Origin: Saprospiraceae bacterium UBA2329
GTDB lineage: Bacteria > Bacteroidota > Bacteroidia > Chitinophagales > Saprospiraceae
Assembly (NCBI GenBank): GCA_002344975.1
Contig: DDUV01000120.1
Span: forward strand, 1-64,000
Reading direction: 5' to 3'
DNA length: 64,000 nt
Below are positions 36,021 through 43,948 of this stretch, piece by piece. The notes under the pieces were generated by a model. That model searched no databases. It was not told the DNA's origin and saw only the letters and a list, made by a program, of their open reading frames with translations. The position numbers and the translations under genes are program-made. Position 1 is the stretch's first letter. Each line of letters starts with the position of its first letter.

Positions 36021-36620
36021 CTACAAGGAAGAAAAGCCTATAATACGGATAAGGTCAAAGGTATATCTCACTTCATGGCCTTTGGGGATAGGTCCAAACA
36101 GCCAAAACCGGCCATGATTGTCTTTGTCTCCGGAGCAAAGGTATTTGCCGGAATAGACATGTTTGATGTAGTAGCGACCATCTCCAACGTACTCGAAACG
36201 GAAGGCATAGCGTTCTTCGTGCCCTTTCGGAATAGGCCCCCACATCCAGACGTTGCCCATATTGTCTTTTTTGTCGGAGCATAAGTATTTCCCCGAATAT
36301 TTATGTTTCAGATAATATTTACCATTGCCCGCAGATTGAGTAATGAAAATATATCGTTGTTCGTGTCCATCGGGAATCGGCCCCCACATCCAGAAGTTCT
36401 CTCCATTGGATTTTTTGTCAGAGCATAGATACTTGCCCGAGTAGAGGTGCCTTAGAAAAACCTCTTCATTGTTGATGGGCGTCTGAGCCTTAGATACAAT
36501 TGGAATATGTACCAAGCATAACAGCATGGTTAAGAATGCCATTACAAAAAAGAGATACTGAGCCATCACTTGTACTGCCATATTGATGCGGCTGTTAAAA
36601 TACAGGCTTGAATTTTTCAT
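36021..36620 (-). CDS. Secreted triple-repeat, beta-trefoil-like protein
   Basis: A 199-residue exported protein. From ATG 36620 (MKNSSLYFNSRINMAVQ) a hydrophobic segment ends at SKAQ, a plausible cleavage site; ATG 36581 is an alternative start. The mature protein is three tandem repeats of about 45 residues. Each reads approximately H-x-YSGKYLCS-x-x-K/D-x-N-x-G-x-x-W-MWGPIP-KGHE-x-RY-x-F. The third varies (WLFGPIP). Threefold symmetry with a YSGKYL strand suggests a beta-trefoil of the ricin-lectin or fascin kind, so carbohydrate or surface binding is a guess. No catalytic motif was seen. Not a family I can name. Confidence 0.8.
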   Translation of the reverse strand: MKNSSLYFNSRINMAVQVMAQYLFFVMAFLTMLLCLVHIPIVSKAQTPINNEEVFLRHLYSGKYLCSDKKSNGENFWMWGPIPDGHEQRYIFITQSAGNGKYYLKHKYSGKYLCSDKKDNMGNVWMWGPIPKGHEERYAFRFEYVGDGRYYIKHVYSGKYLCSGDKDNHGRFWLFGPIPKGHEVRYTFDLIRIIGFSSL

Positions 36621-36710
36621 GGCTGAGAATTTATGGTGAAGAAATAGTAAGGTCATAAAGAGATGTGAAAAATTTTGAATAACTCGCCACATCTCCCTCT
36701 TCCTTTCTTT

Positions 36711-37223
36711 TTATTTAGGTTGGGTCACTTCGCCCGTACCGCTTAGTGTGTTCACTCCGGTACGGGGGTCAACTTGGCCAGTCGTGTTGAACCAGCCTTG
36801 TGCATCTTCCCATTTGCCTGTGCCTCCGTCAATTCGCAGGTAGGTTTTGTTGGAAAAATCGGCGAACATGTAGTACTCACCCACATAAATCAACTGGTCG
36901 CCATCCTTGTCCACCGTGGTAATGGTGCATGTTCCAGTGAACCCGCCAATTTTTGGCTCAAATACAGGGCTTGGCAGTTCCATGAAGCTCTTGGTTTCAT
37001 CTACCTCCCCGAACAGAGGCGAAGTGCCATCTACTATATATTTTTTAGGGGACATAAAAGTGGAACCATCAGGGATCGGTACTTGCCAAAAACCTGCACT
37101 TGGGTCGGGGGTGTTGGTGAATGTGCCGGTGAGGGCAACATAGGGCGTGATGACCTCTTTTTCGCAGGAATAAAAAGCGAAGGCGCCTGCGATAAGCAGC
37201 GATAGAAAAAGGAGCTTTTTCAT
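36711..37223 (-). CDS. Putative lipoprotein of unknown function
   Basis: A 170-residue protein with a lipoprotein signal (MKKLLFLSLLIAGAFAFYSC; Cys at residue 20). The mature part is rich in Thr, Gly and aromatic residues and looks all-beta (ALTGTFTNTPDP, GGFTGTCTITTVDKDGD, GEYYMFADFSNKTYLRI). It ends with Gly/Thr-rich strands. It lies 90 bases upstream of the triple-repeat protein on the same strand, so the two may be expressed together. No family recognised. The 192 bases between it and the next gene contain nothing I can name. Confidence 0.75.
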   Translation of the reverse strand: MKKLLFLSLLIAGAFAFYSCEKEVITPYVALTGTFTNTPDPSAGFWQVPIPDGSTFMSPKKYIVDGTSPLFGEVDETKSFMELPSPVFEPKIGGFTGTCTITTVDKDGDQLIYVGEYYMFADFSNKTYLRIDGGTGKWEDAQGWFNTTGQVDPRTGVNTLSGTGEVTQPK

Positions 37224-37415
37224 GGTGTTGAAATTTAAAGTGAATGATCGAGCATGTCCGCCGAAGACTTCATTCAGAATTTTCTCGTCGGCATATACTC
37301 TTTTGACACTTCAAATATCAGTATGTGAGCAAGCAAAATTGCTTACTGCCTGTTTCATCTTCTGGACAGCCGGGTACAACATCTGGATGCTTGTTTCAAA
37401 ATCTGGAGCAATGTT

Positions 37416-39596
37416 TCAGGCTGCGCGTTCCTGGCCTTTTCGCAGGTCGGTAGGCGGCATTCCGTACTCCTGCGCGAAGACCCGGCTGAAATAGTTGGGG
37501 TCGCTGAATCCCGTTTCGAAGGCAATTTCAGCAACGGATTTGAGGGTGGTGGCGAGCAATTCCTTCGCCTTTTCGAGCCGGAAGCTGCGGATGAAATGAG
37601 AAGTGGACTGCCCGGTGAGCGCCGTCAGTTTGCGGTGCAGTTGCACCCGGCTGATGCCGAGGGCAACGTAAAGGTTTTCGATATTGAATGCCTCGTTGCG
37701 GTAGTTTTTCTCCAAGTGGCTGCGCACATTCGACAAAAACATTTCGTTCAGGCCGGGCGTGGGGGCAGGCTCGCTTACATTGGGCAGGGCAGCGTATTTG
37801 ATGCGCAGTTTTTCCCGCTGCACGAAGAGATTGCGCAGGCAGGCGAAGAGTTCCCGCTGATTGAAAGGCTTGGTCAGGTAGGCATCGGCGCCCTGTTCCA
37901 GCCCGGTGATGCGACTGGCGGTATCGGCCCTGGCGGTGAGCAGGACGATGGGAATATGGCAGGTACGGAAGTCTTTTTTCAATGTGCGGCACAGCTCGAA
38001 GCCGTCCTTCACCGGCATCATCACATCGCTGAGGATGAGGTCGGGCACCTGCTCGATGGCCTGCCGGATACCTTCTTCCCCATTGGAGGCGGTGAGTAAA
38101 TGGAATTTCGGACCGAGAATGATGCGCAGGTATTGGCTGAGTTCGGGGTTGTCTTCGATGAGGAGGAGTTGGGGCAGGGTTGTAGTTTGTTCGTGAACAT
38201 GCATCTTCTCATCCGCAAGGAGGTCGAAGTGGATTTCGGCGACGGGCGATGCCGGCTGGACGGACTGAGCCGCATCCTGCGGGGTTGCCTGCCGGCTGAC
38301 GGGTAGCGTTATGGTGAACTCCGTGCCTTCGCCGGGTTTGCTCTGTACGGTGATTTCACCGCCCATCAGTTTCACATATTCCCGCACGAGGGTGAGGCCG
38401 ATGCCGCTGCCTTCTTCGTAGTGTTTTTGCCCCTCTTCCACCCGGTAGAAGCGGTCGAAAATATAGGCCAGTTTTTCGGCGGGAATGCCGATACCGGTAT
38501 CCCTGACCTTGATAATTAAATGCTCCGGCTGACCTTGTTCAGCGTGAAAGCTGAAATAAACGTCGCCGCCGGCGGGGGTGTATTTCAATGCATTGGAGAG
38601 CACATTACCGACCAATTCCTCCAATTTGTCGGGGTCAAAATCCATTGTGAACCCTTGGTTATCAGGCAGAAAATGCAGGCGTACCTTGCGGTATTCCGCC
38701 AGGCCGGGGAAAGACTGGAACACCTGCCGCAGGAAGGCCGTCACGTCTCCTTGTATGGGTTGCAGAGGCATGGAGCCGGCCTCCAAACGGGCGAGGTTGA
38801 GCATTTGGTCCACAAGGCGGAGTACTTTGTTGGCGTTGCGCTGAATGGCCTCTGTGCGCTCCAGATGCTGGTGCTGCGGGTCGTTTTGGAGCAGTTCGGC
38901 CATACCGCCGATGAGCGTGAGCGGGGTGCGGAACTCATGGGCAATGTTGGCGAACATGCGGGTTTTCAGTTCGTCCATCTCTTGTAGCCGCTGGGCTTTC
39001 AGGGTAGCCAAATCCGCCTGTTTTCGATAGACGTAAAAAATCAGAATGAGAATATTGGCCGATAGCCAAACGGCATTCAGGACGAAGTACAGCAAGTTTT
39101 TCTCTAAGGTCAGCTCCGGCGGAGGTGTCAGATGGGGTTCCAGCAGGGCAATGACGATCAGGGAGAGAACATACAGGATGAAGCTCGACCATAAAACTCT
39201 TGTATTGGGATAAATCATGGAGTAAACCACCGTGGTGAGGCCACCGAATACCAATCCACAGGAGTGGGTAATGCCGCCCAGGCGGATGATAGTCCATGTA
39301 GTTAACAGGAGGCTGAAAGTATTGCTGATAAAAACGAACCACAGAAGCCCTTTTCTCAGCCGGATGAAAAGAATGGTTTGGGGAATAAAAAAGAGCAACA
39401 GCCCTATGCCGAACTGTACAATGATGGGGAGGCCGGCCCACCAACCCAGCAAGGTGAGGAATAAGAACATGTTGGTCATGGCGATCAGGGCCAGGAGGTA
39501 AGCTTTCTTGGACTCCAGCGATTCTTCTGTATCGCCGGGCAGGGAGACGAGGCGGGCTATCCATCCCTCCAAGCGTCGTAAAAAGGGGACTTGCAT
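37416..39596 (-). CDS. Hybrid histidine kinase/response regulator/AraC transcription factor
   Basis: A 726-residue one-protein two-component system. ATG 39596 (MQVPFLRRLEGWIARL) is preferred over a TTG 24 bases earlier. The N-terminus has about six membrane spans (residues 35-195) and no large periplasmic sensor. Then come HisKA with NIAHEFRTPLTLIGG, an ATPase domain (NVLSNALKYTP, DTGIGIP, EGSGIGLTLV), a receiver with LILSDVMMPVKDGFEL and the Lys in YLTKPF, and a C-terminal AraC HTH (IAFETGFSDPNYFSRVFAQEYG). It resembles the Bacteroides hybrid regulators but replaces the propeller sensor with membrane helices. Target genes unknown; hypE lies upstream on the same strand. Confidence 0.93.
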   Translation of the reverse strand: MQVPFLRRLEGWIARLVSLPGDTEESLESKKAYLLALIAMTNMFLFLTLLGWWAGLPIIVQFGIGLLLFFIPQTILFIRLRKGLLWFVFISNTFSLLLTTWTIIRLGGITHSCGLVFGGLTTVVYSMIYPNTRVLWSSFILYVLSLIVIALLEPHLTPPPELTLEKNLLYFVLNAVWLSANILILIFYVYRKQADLATLKAQRLQEMDELKTRMFANIAHEFRTPLTLIGGMAELLQNDPQHQHLERTEAIQRNANKVLRLVDQMLNLARLEAGSMPLQPIQGDVTAFLRQVFQSFPGLAEYRKVRLHFLPDNQGFTMDFDPDKLEELVGNVLSNALKYTPAGGDVYFSFHAEQGQPEHLIIKVRDTGIGIPAEKLAYIFDRFYRVEEGQKHYEEGSGIGLTLVREYVKLMGGEITVQSKPGEGTEFTITLPVSRQATPQDAAQSVQPASPVAEIHFDLLADEKMHVHEQTTTLPQLLLIEDNPELSQYLRIILGPKFHLLTASNGEEGIRQAIEQVPDLILSDVMMPVKDGFELCRTLKKDFRTCHIPIVLLTARADTASRITGLEQGADAYLTKPFNQRELFACLRNLFVQREKLRIKYAALPNVSEPAPTPGLNEMFLSNVRSHLEKNYRNEAFNIENLYVALGISRVQLHRKLTALTGQSTSHFIRSFRLEKAKELLATTLKSVAEIAFETGFSDPNYFSRVFAQEYGMPPTDLRKGQERAA

Positions 39597-39766
39597 GGGC
39601 AGGAATTTACTGTGTTGCAAGACTCAAATGCTCCGTTTTCAAAGCCGAAGTTAGGTAATTATTTGATAAAACAGAGGCATGATTTTACGAAACGCCGCTT
39701 GCCCCGGAATTCTTTGTGTATGTACAAAAGGGCGGTTCATTTCTTTGAATCCAAAGTGCGGTTTCA

Positions 39767-40825
39767 TCAGCAAATTCTCGGCAATTGTTCGCCCGGCAGC
39801 ATGTTGACGACCCGCCGCCCGCCGATGCTGCTTTGGAGAATCACCTGTTTGGGATGTTGTCCCGTCACCTCGCCCAGCATGAAGGCTTGCCCACCGCGCT
39901 CCCAACTCCGCAGGGTCGCCAGCAGGGCATCGGCCGCATCGGGCGCCGCGAAGGCAAGGAACACGCCCTCGTTGGCCACATACAGCGGGTCGAGGCCCAG
40001 CAGTTCGCAGGCGGCGGCTACTTCTTCCGACACTGCGAGCCGTTTTTCCTCTATGTTGATTCCCAGGCCGGTATCGCGGGCCACCTCGTTGAGTACCGTA
40101 GCCACGCCGCCCCGGGTAGCGTCGCGCAGCAGGTGAACCGACTCGCCGTATTCGTCGAGCAGTTGTTGTACGATGTGGTTGAAATGGCAGGTATCGCTGA
40201 CGATGGCAGACTCAAACTCCAGCCCTTCGCGCACGCTCATAATGGCCATGCCGTGCGCTGCAATGGGGCCGCTGACGATGATGCGGTCGCCGGCCTGCAC
40301 CCGCTTCATGGAGATGTCGGCGCGCGGATGCACCCGCCCTACGCCGGAGGTATTGATGAAAATCTGATCGCCCTTGCCCCGTTCCACCACCTTGGTATCG
40401 CCGGTGACGATGCGAACGCCCGCCCCATCTGCTGCCTGCCGAATGCTGAGCAGGATGTCCCAAAAATCGGTCATGGGCAGCCCTTCTTCAATGACGAAAG
40501 CCAAAGACAAGTACTCGGCCCGTGCCCCGCACATGGCTATGTCGTTGACCGTGCCGTTGATGGCCAATTCGCCGATGTTGCCGCCGGGGAAAAATATGGG
40601 CGACACCACGAAGCTGTCGGTGCTGAAGGCAGTTTTTCCGTTCAGTTCCAGCACCACGCCATCGTGTTTTTGGTCTAACAGCTCATTTTTGAGAATGTCG
40701 AAAACGCCGGCTTCCAGGAGCTTGTTGGTGAGCAGGCCGCCGCTGCCGTGGCCGAGGGTGATGATGTCGAAATCCATTTTCGGCATCGGGCAGGAGGCAG
40801 ATAAAATGCTGGTGTGTCGGGACAT
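39767..40825 (-). CDS. hypE: Hydrogenase maturation protein HypE
   Basis: A 352-residue PurM-like ATPase. It dehydrates a thiocarbamoyl group on its own C-terminal cysteine to thiocyanate, the source of CN ligands for [NiFe]-hydrogenase. The glycine-rich start ITLGHGSGGLLT, ATP-site motifs (FSTDSFVVSP, GTVNDIAMCGA, VTGDTKVVERG) and DATRGGVATVLNE are typical. The chain ends in PRIC, so the essential terminal Cys is present. It follows hypD after 9 bases. No hydrogenase structural genes or hypA, B, C, F appear in the window. Confidence 0.95.
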   Translation of the reverse strand: MSRHTSILSASCPMPKMDFDIITLGHGSGGLLTNKLLEAGVFDILKNELLDQKHDGVVLELNGKTAFSTDSFVVSPIFFPGGNIGELAINGTVNDIAMCGARAEYLSLAFVIEEGLPMTDFWDILLSIRQAADGAGVRIVTGDTKVVERGKGDQIFINTSGVGRVHPRADISMKRVQAGDRIIVSGPIAAHGMAIMSVREGLEFESAIVSDTCHFNHIVQQLLDEYGESVHLLRDATRGGVATVLNEVARDTGLGINIEEKRLAVSEEVAAACELLGLDPLYVANEGVFLAFAAPDAADALLATLRSWERGGQAFMLGEVTGQHPKQVILQSSIGGRRVVNMLPGEQLPRIC

Positions 40826-40834
40826 GGCGTTGGG

Positions 40835-41938
40835 TTATGATGGTTGCATTTCTATAGCATTCGAAAAATGGTAGTATGCCGCACATGCGCCCTCGCTGCT
40901 CACCATGGGCGCGCCAAGGGGCATTTGCGGGGTGCAGCCTTTGCCGAACTGCGGGCACTCGTGCGGTTTTTTGATGCCTTTGAGCACCAAACCGGCAATA
41001 CAATCCGGGTTTTCGGGCGCCTTTTCTATGTCAATGCTGAACTTGAGGTGGGCGTCGTATTCCGCGAAAGCGGCCCTGATCTGATAGCCGCTGCGGGGTA
41101 TGTTGCCGATGCCGCGCCACTCGCGGTCGCCGGTTTCAAAAACCTGCTCAATGACTTCCACTGCATCGGGGTTGCCTTCGGGGCGCACCACGCGGGCGTA
41201 TTGGTTTTCCAACTTGGCCTCGCCCTGTTCCAACTGCTTGACAGTCATTAAAATACCTTGCAACAAATCTACCGGCTCGAACCCCGTGACGACGATGGGA
41301 ATGTGGTAGCGCTCCACCAAAGGGTAGTACTCGCCGATGCCCATGATGGTACACACATGCCCGGCGGCCAGAAACCCGTGAATGACGGCGGCTTCGTCTT
41401 CCATCACTGCCTCAATGGCGGGCGGCACCAAAACGTGCGAAGCCAGTATGGAGTAATTTTTGATGCCCAAACGCTGGGCGTGTATGACTGAGAGCGCGTT
41501 GGCCGGAGCGGTAGTTTCAAAACCCACGGCAAAGAACACGACCTCTTTGTCGGGGTGGTCCTGGGCCAATTTGACGGCCTCCAATGGCGAGTACAAAATG
41601 CGCACATCGGCGCCTTGTGCCTTGGCTTCCAGCAAACTACGCTGAGAACCGGGCACGCGCAGCATGTCGCCGTAAGAGCAAAGCATGACGCCTTTTTCGA
41701 GGGCCAGATACACCGCTTTGTCTATGAGATGCAGCGGCGTGACGCATACCGGGCAGCCGGGGCCGTGAATCATGTTGACCTGTTCGGGCAGCAGGCGCAG
41801 GATGCCGTTTTTGACCAAGCTGTGGGTTTGGCCGCCGCATACCTCCATGATGTTCCAGGGGCGCGTGACGGTTTTGTGTATTTCGTTGAGATACTTTTCT
41901 ACCAAGGCCGGATCGCGGTATTCGCTCATGAATTTCAT
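40835..41938 (-). CDS. hypD: Hydrogenase maturation protein HypD
   Basis: A 367-residue Fe-S protein forming, with HypC, the scaffold where Fe(CN)2CO is built for [NiFe]-hydrogenases. Start MKFMSEYRDPALVEKYL at ATG 41938. Typical features: MEVCGGQTHSLVKNGI, the cysteine motif HGPGCPVCVTPLH, VFFAVGFETTAPANA, and a cysteine-containing C-terminus (CIAGLVLKGIKKPHECPQFGKGCTP) that ligates a 4Fe-4S cluster. Length is standard. It is first in a hypD-hypE pair. A possible -7 element TACTTTCG lies on the minus strand at 41981-41988. HypC would have to be encoded elsewhere. Confidence 0.96.
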   Translation of the reverse strand: MKFMSEYRDPALVEKYLNEIHKTVTRPWNIMEVCGGQTHSLVKNGILRLLPEQVNMIHGPGCPVCVTPLHLIDKAVYLALEKGVMLCSYGDMLRVPGSQRSLLEAKAQGADVRILYSPLEAVKLAQDHPDKEVVFFAVGFETTAPANALSVIHAQRLGIKNYSILASHVLVPPAIEAVMEDEAAVIHGFLAAGHVCTIMGIGEYYPLVERYHIPIVVTGFEPVDLLQGILMTVKQLEQGEAKLENQYARVVRPEGNPDAVEVIEQVFETGDREWRGIGNIPRSGYQIRAAFAEYDAHLKFSIDIEKAPENPDCIAGLVLKGIKKPHECPQFGKGCTPQMPLGAPMVSSEGACAAYYHFSNAIEMQPS

Positions 41939-41980
41939 ACTCGCTTGTTTTTAGTGAGGATGCCAGTGTCAAACTTGTTG

Positions 41981-41988
41981 CGAAAGTA
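41981..41988 (-). promoter_or_regulatory. Possible -7 element of the hypDE pair
   Basis: The minus strand reads TACTTTCG, one mismatch to TAnnTTTG, 43 bases before the hypD ATG. Confidence 0.3.
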
Positions 41989-42127
41989 GGGGTTCAGAGT
42001 TGAAAAGCAAAGTGATTTTTGTCAATCGGAGTTTTTGTAGGTTTCTGAAGAGTAAGCAATGCAGCCTCTTTTTGTCATCAACCAAACCATCCATGTAGCG
42101 GTTAATAATGGCTTTTAACGATCAAAC

Positions 42128-42871
42128 ATGAGCAGCACTTCAACCGATTCCCTCGCCGCGCCCGTTCAGGGTTTTCAGTTCCAACAGTTTTTTATTGCCC
42201 AAGACCGCTGCGCCATGAAGGTGGGCACCGACGGCGTGCTGCTGGGCGCCTGGGTAGAAACTGAGGCCGCCCAAAGCATCCTGGATATTGGAACCGGCAC
42301 GGGCGTCATTGCCGTCATGCTGGCCCAACGCAACGAACACGCGCTGGTTCACGGAGTGGAAATTGACGCCGAGGCCGCTGCTCAAGCTGCCGAAAACATA
42401 CTGGCTACCCTCTGGGCCGACCGCCTCGAAGCACGCCACTACGCCATACAAGACTACGCCCGCGACACTGAACAACGCTACGACCTCATTGTCAGCAATC
42501 CGCCTTTTTTTACCGGCGGGGTGCTGTCGCAAAGCGAAAACAAAACCGGCGTTCGGCACACCGTCAAACTGCCGCACGGCGATCTGCTCAGAGCTACGCA
42601 GACCTTGCTCGCTCCGCAGGGCGTGTTTGCAGTGGTGCTGCCCCTGCTCGAAGGGTTGCGTTTTGTAGAAATGGCCCGCAGTTACCGCCTCTACTGCGAG
42701 CGCATGACCGAGGTGCGCACCAAAGCCGGCAAGCCTATCAGCCGTTTGTTGCTGCAATTCACCCGCCACATCCCCGATGCCGTCCGAAAAGACGAACTCA
42801 TCATTCAGGAAGAGGAGACCAATAACTGGACGCCGGCGTACCGGGCGCTCACGAGTGGATTTTATCTGTAA
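42128..42871 (+). CDS. trmN6: tRNA1(Val) adenine-37 N6-methyltransferase
   Basis: A 247-residue SAM-dependent methyltransferase of the YfiC/TrmN6 family, which methylates A37 next to the anticodon of tRNA-Val. The N-terminus FQFQQFFIAQDRCAMKVGTDGVLLGAW is the family's recognition region. The SAM loop is ILDIGTGTGVIAVMLAQ (about 57-73), VEIDAEAAAQA follows, and the catalytic motif is NPPFF at residues 124-128. Length matches the family. The RNA ligase gene begins 60 bases after its stop on the same strand, so this tRNA-modifying gene may share a transcript with the RNA repair pair. Confidence 0.92.
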   Translation: MSSTSTDSLAAPVQGFQFQQFFIAQDRCAMKVGTDGVLLGAWVETEAAQSILDIGTGTGVIAVMLAQRNEHALVHGVEIDAEAAAQAAENILATLWADRLEARHYAIQDYARDTEQRYDLIVSNPPFFTGGVLSQSENKTGVRHTVKLPHGDLLRATQTLLAPQGVFAVVLPLLEGLRFVEMARSYRLYCERMTEVRTKAGKPISRLLLQFTRHIPDAVRKDELIIQEEETNNWTPAYRALTSGFYL

Positions 42872-42931
42872 AGAATTTTTTCCCGTCCTTCGTGGTTGTT
42901 CCGCCATTCTATAACCAGCCCTTTTGCTGAA

Positions 42932-43948
42932 ATGGACTTGAACTTATTGCACCGGATGATCGAAGAAGGGTATATCAACGTACAGAAACACCCTCATTAC
43001 GAGTTGTTTATCTACAACTACTCGGCCAAAGCCCAGTACGACTATGTTTGGAACGAGGCAACCAAAACCTGCCGGGGCCTCATCATGGATGCAGAAATGC
43101 GCGTGGCTGCGCGGCCATTTGCCAAGTTTTTCAACCTCGAAGAAGCCGATCCGACCGAGATTCCCAACCTGCCCTTCGATGTGTTTGAAAAAATGGACGG
43201 ATCATTGGGTATTTTGTACCAAGTGGCCGGCGAGTGCTTTATCGCTACCCGTGGTTCGTTTTCCAGCGATCAGGCACACAAGGCCAACGAAATATTGCGC
43301 TCGAAATATGCCGCTGCACTGCCTCATATTGACCCGGCCAAAACCTATCTGTTCGAGATCATCTATCCCGGCAACCGCATCGTGGTGGACTACGGCGACC
43401 GCGAAGCATTGGTACTCATCGCCGTCATGGATACCGCTACCGGCCAAGACCTGCCTCTGGAAGACATCGGGTTTCCGGTGGTGCGGCAGTATCACGGCAT
43501 CAAAGACTGGCGCATCCTCAAGGCGATGGAAACCGACAACCACGAGGGCTTTGTCATTCGTTTTCAAAACGGGCAGCGGTACAAAGTGAAATTTGAGGAA
43601 TACCTGCGCCTGCATCGCATCGTGACGCAGATTTCCAGCGTGAACATTTGGGAGCATCTGGCGGCGGGCATTCCTTTGGACGAGTATCTGGAGCGCGTAC
43701 CCGACGAGTTTTACCACTGGGTGAAAGCTACCTCTGCCGAGTTGCACAACCGATTTGAAGACATTGAAAATCAATGCAAAGCAGCATTTAAAATCTTCCC
43801 GACCAGAAAAGAAAGCGCCGAGTATTTTGCCCGCTGTGCTTACCCGAATGTGCTTTTCAAAATGCTGGACGGGCGGCCTTACCACGACATTATCTGGAAA
43901 ATGGTGAGGCCGGCGTTTCAAAAAGCGTTTACGGCATCGAAAGAATGA
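42932..43948 (+). CDS. T4 Rnl1-like RNA ligase
   Basis: A 338-residue ATP-dependent RNA ligase. ATG 42932 (MDLNLLHRMIEEGYINV) is chosen over a TTG 36 bases earlier. The adenylylation motif is FEKMDGSLG with Lys87 (T4 Rnl1 uses Lys99). Other nucleotidyltransferase motifs: CRGLIMD and RPFAKFFNLEE before it, then SFSSDQAHKANEIL, FEIIYPGNRIVVDYG, motif IV EGFVIRF and motif V YKVKFEEYLRLH. These follow T4 Rnl1 almost block by block. The last 100 residues do not resemble what I recall of Rnl1's tRNA-recognition domain. It overlaps the kinase gene by ATGA. Expected activity: sealing 3'-OH and 5'-phosphate RNA ends, for example cleaved tRNA anticodon loops. Confidence 0.93.
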   Translation: MDLNLLHRMIEEGYINVQKHPHYELFIYNYSAKAQYDYVWNEATKTCRGLIMDAEMRVAARPFAKFFNLEEADPTEIPNLPFDVFEKMDGSLGILYQVAGECFIATRGSFSSDQAHKANEILRSKYAAALPHIDPAKTYLFEIIYPGNRIVVDYGDREALVLIAVMDTATGQDLPLEDIGFPVVRQYHGIKDWRILKAMETDNHEGFVIRFQNGQRYKVKFEEYLRLHRIVTQISSVNIWEHLAAGIPLDEYLERVPDEFYHWVKATSAELHNRFEDIENQCKAAFKIFPTRKESAEYFARCAYPNVLFKMLDGRPYHDIIWKMVRPAFQKAFTASKE

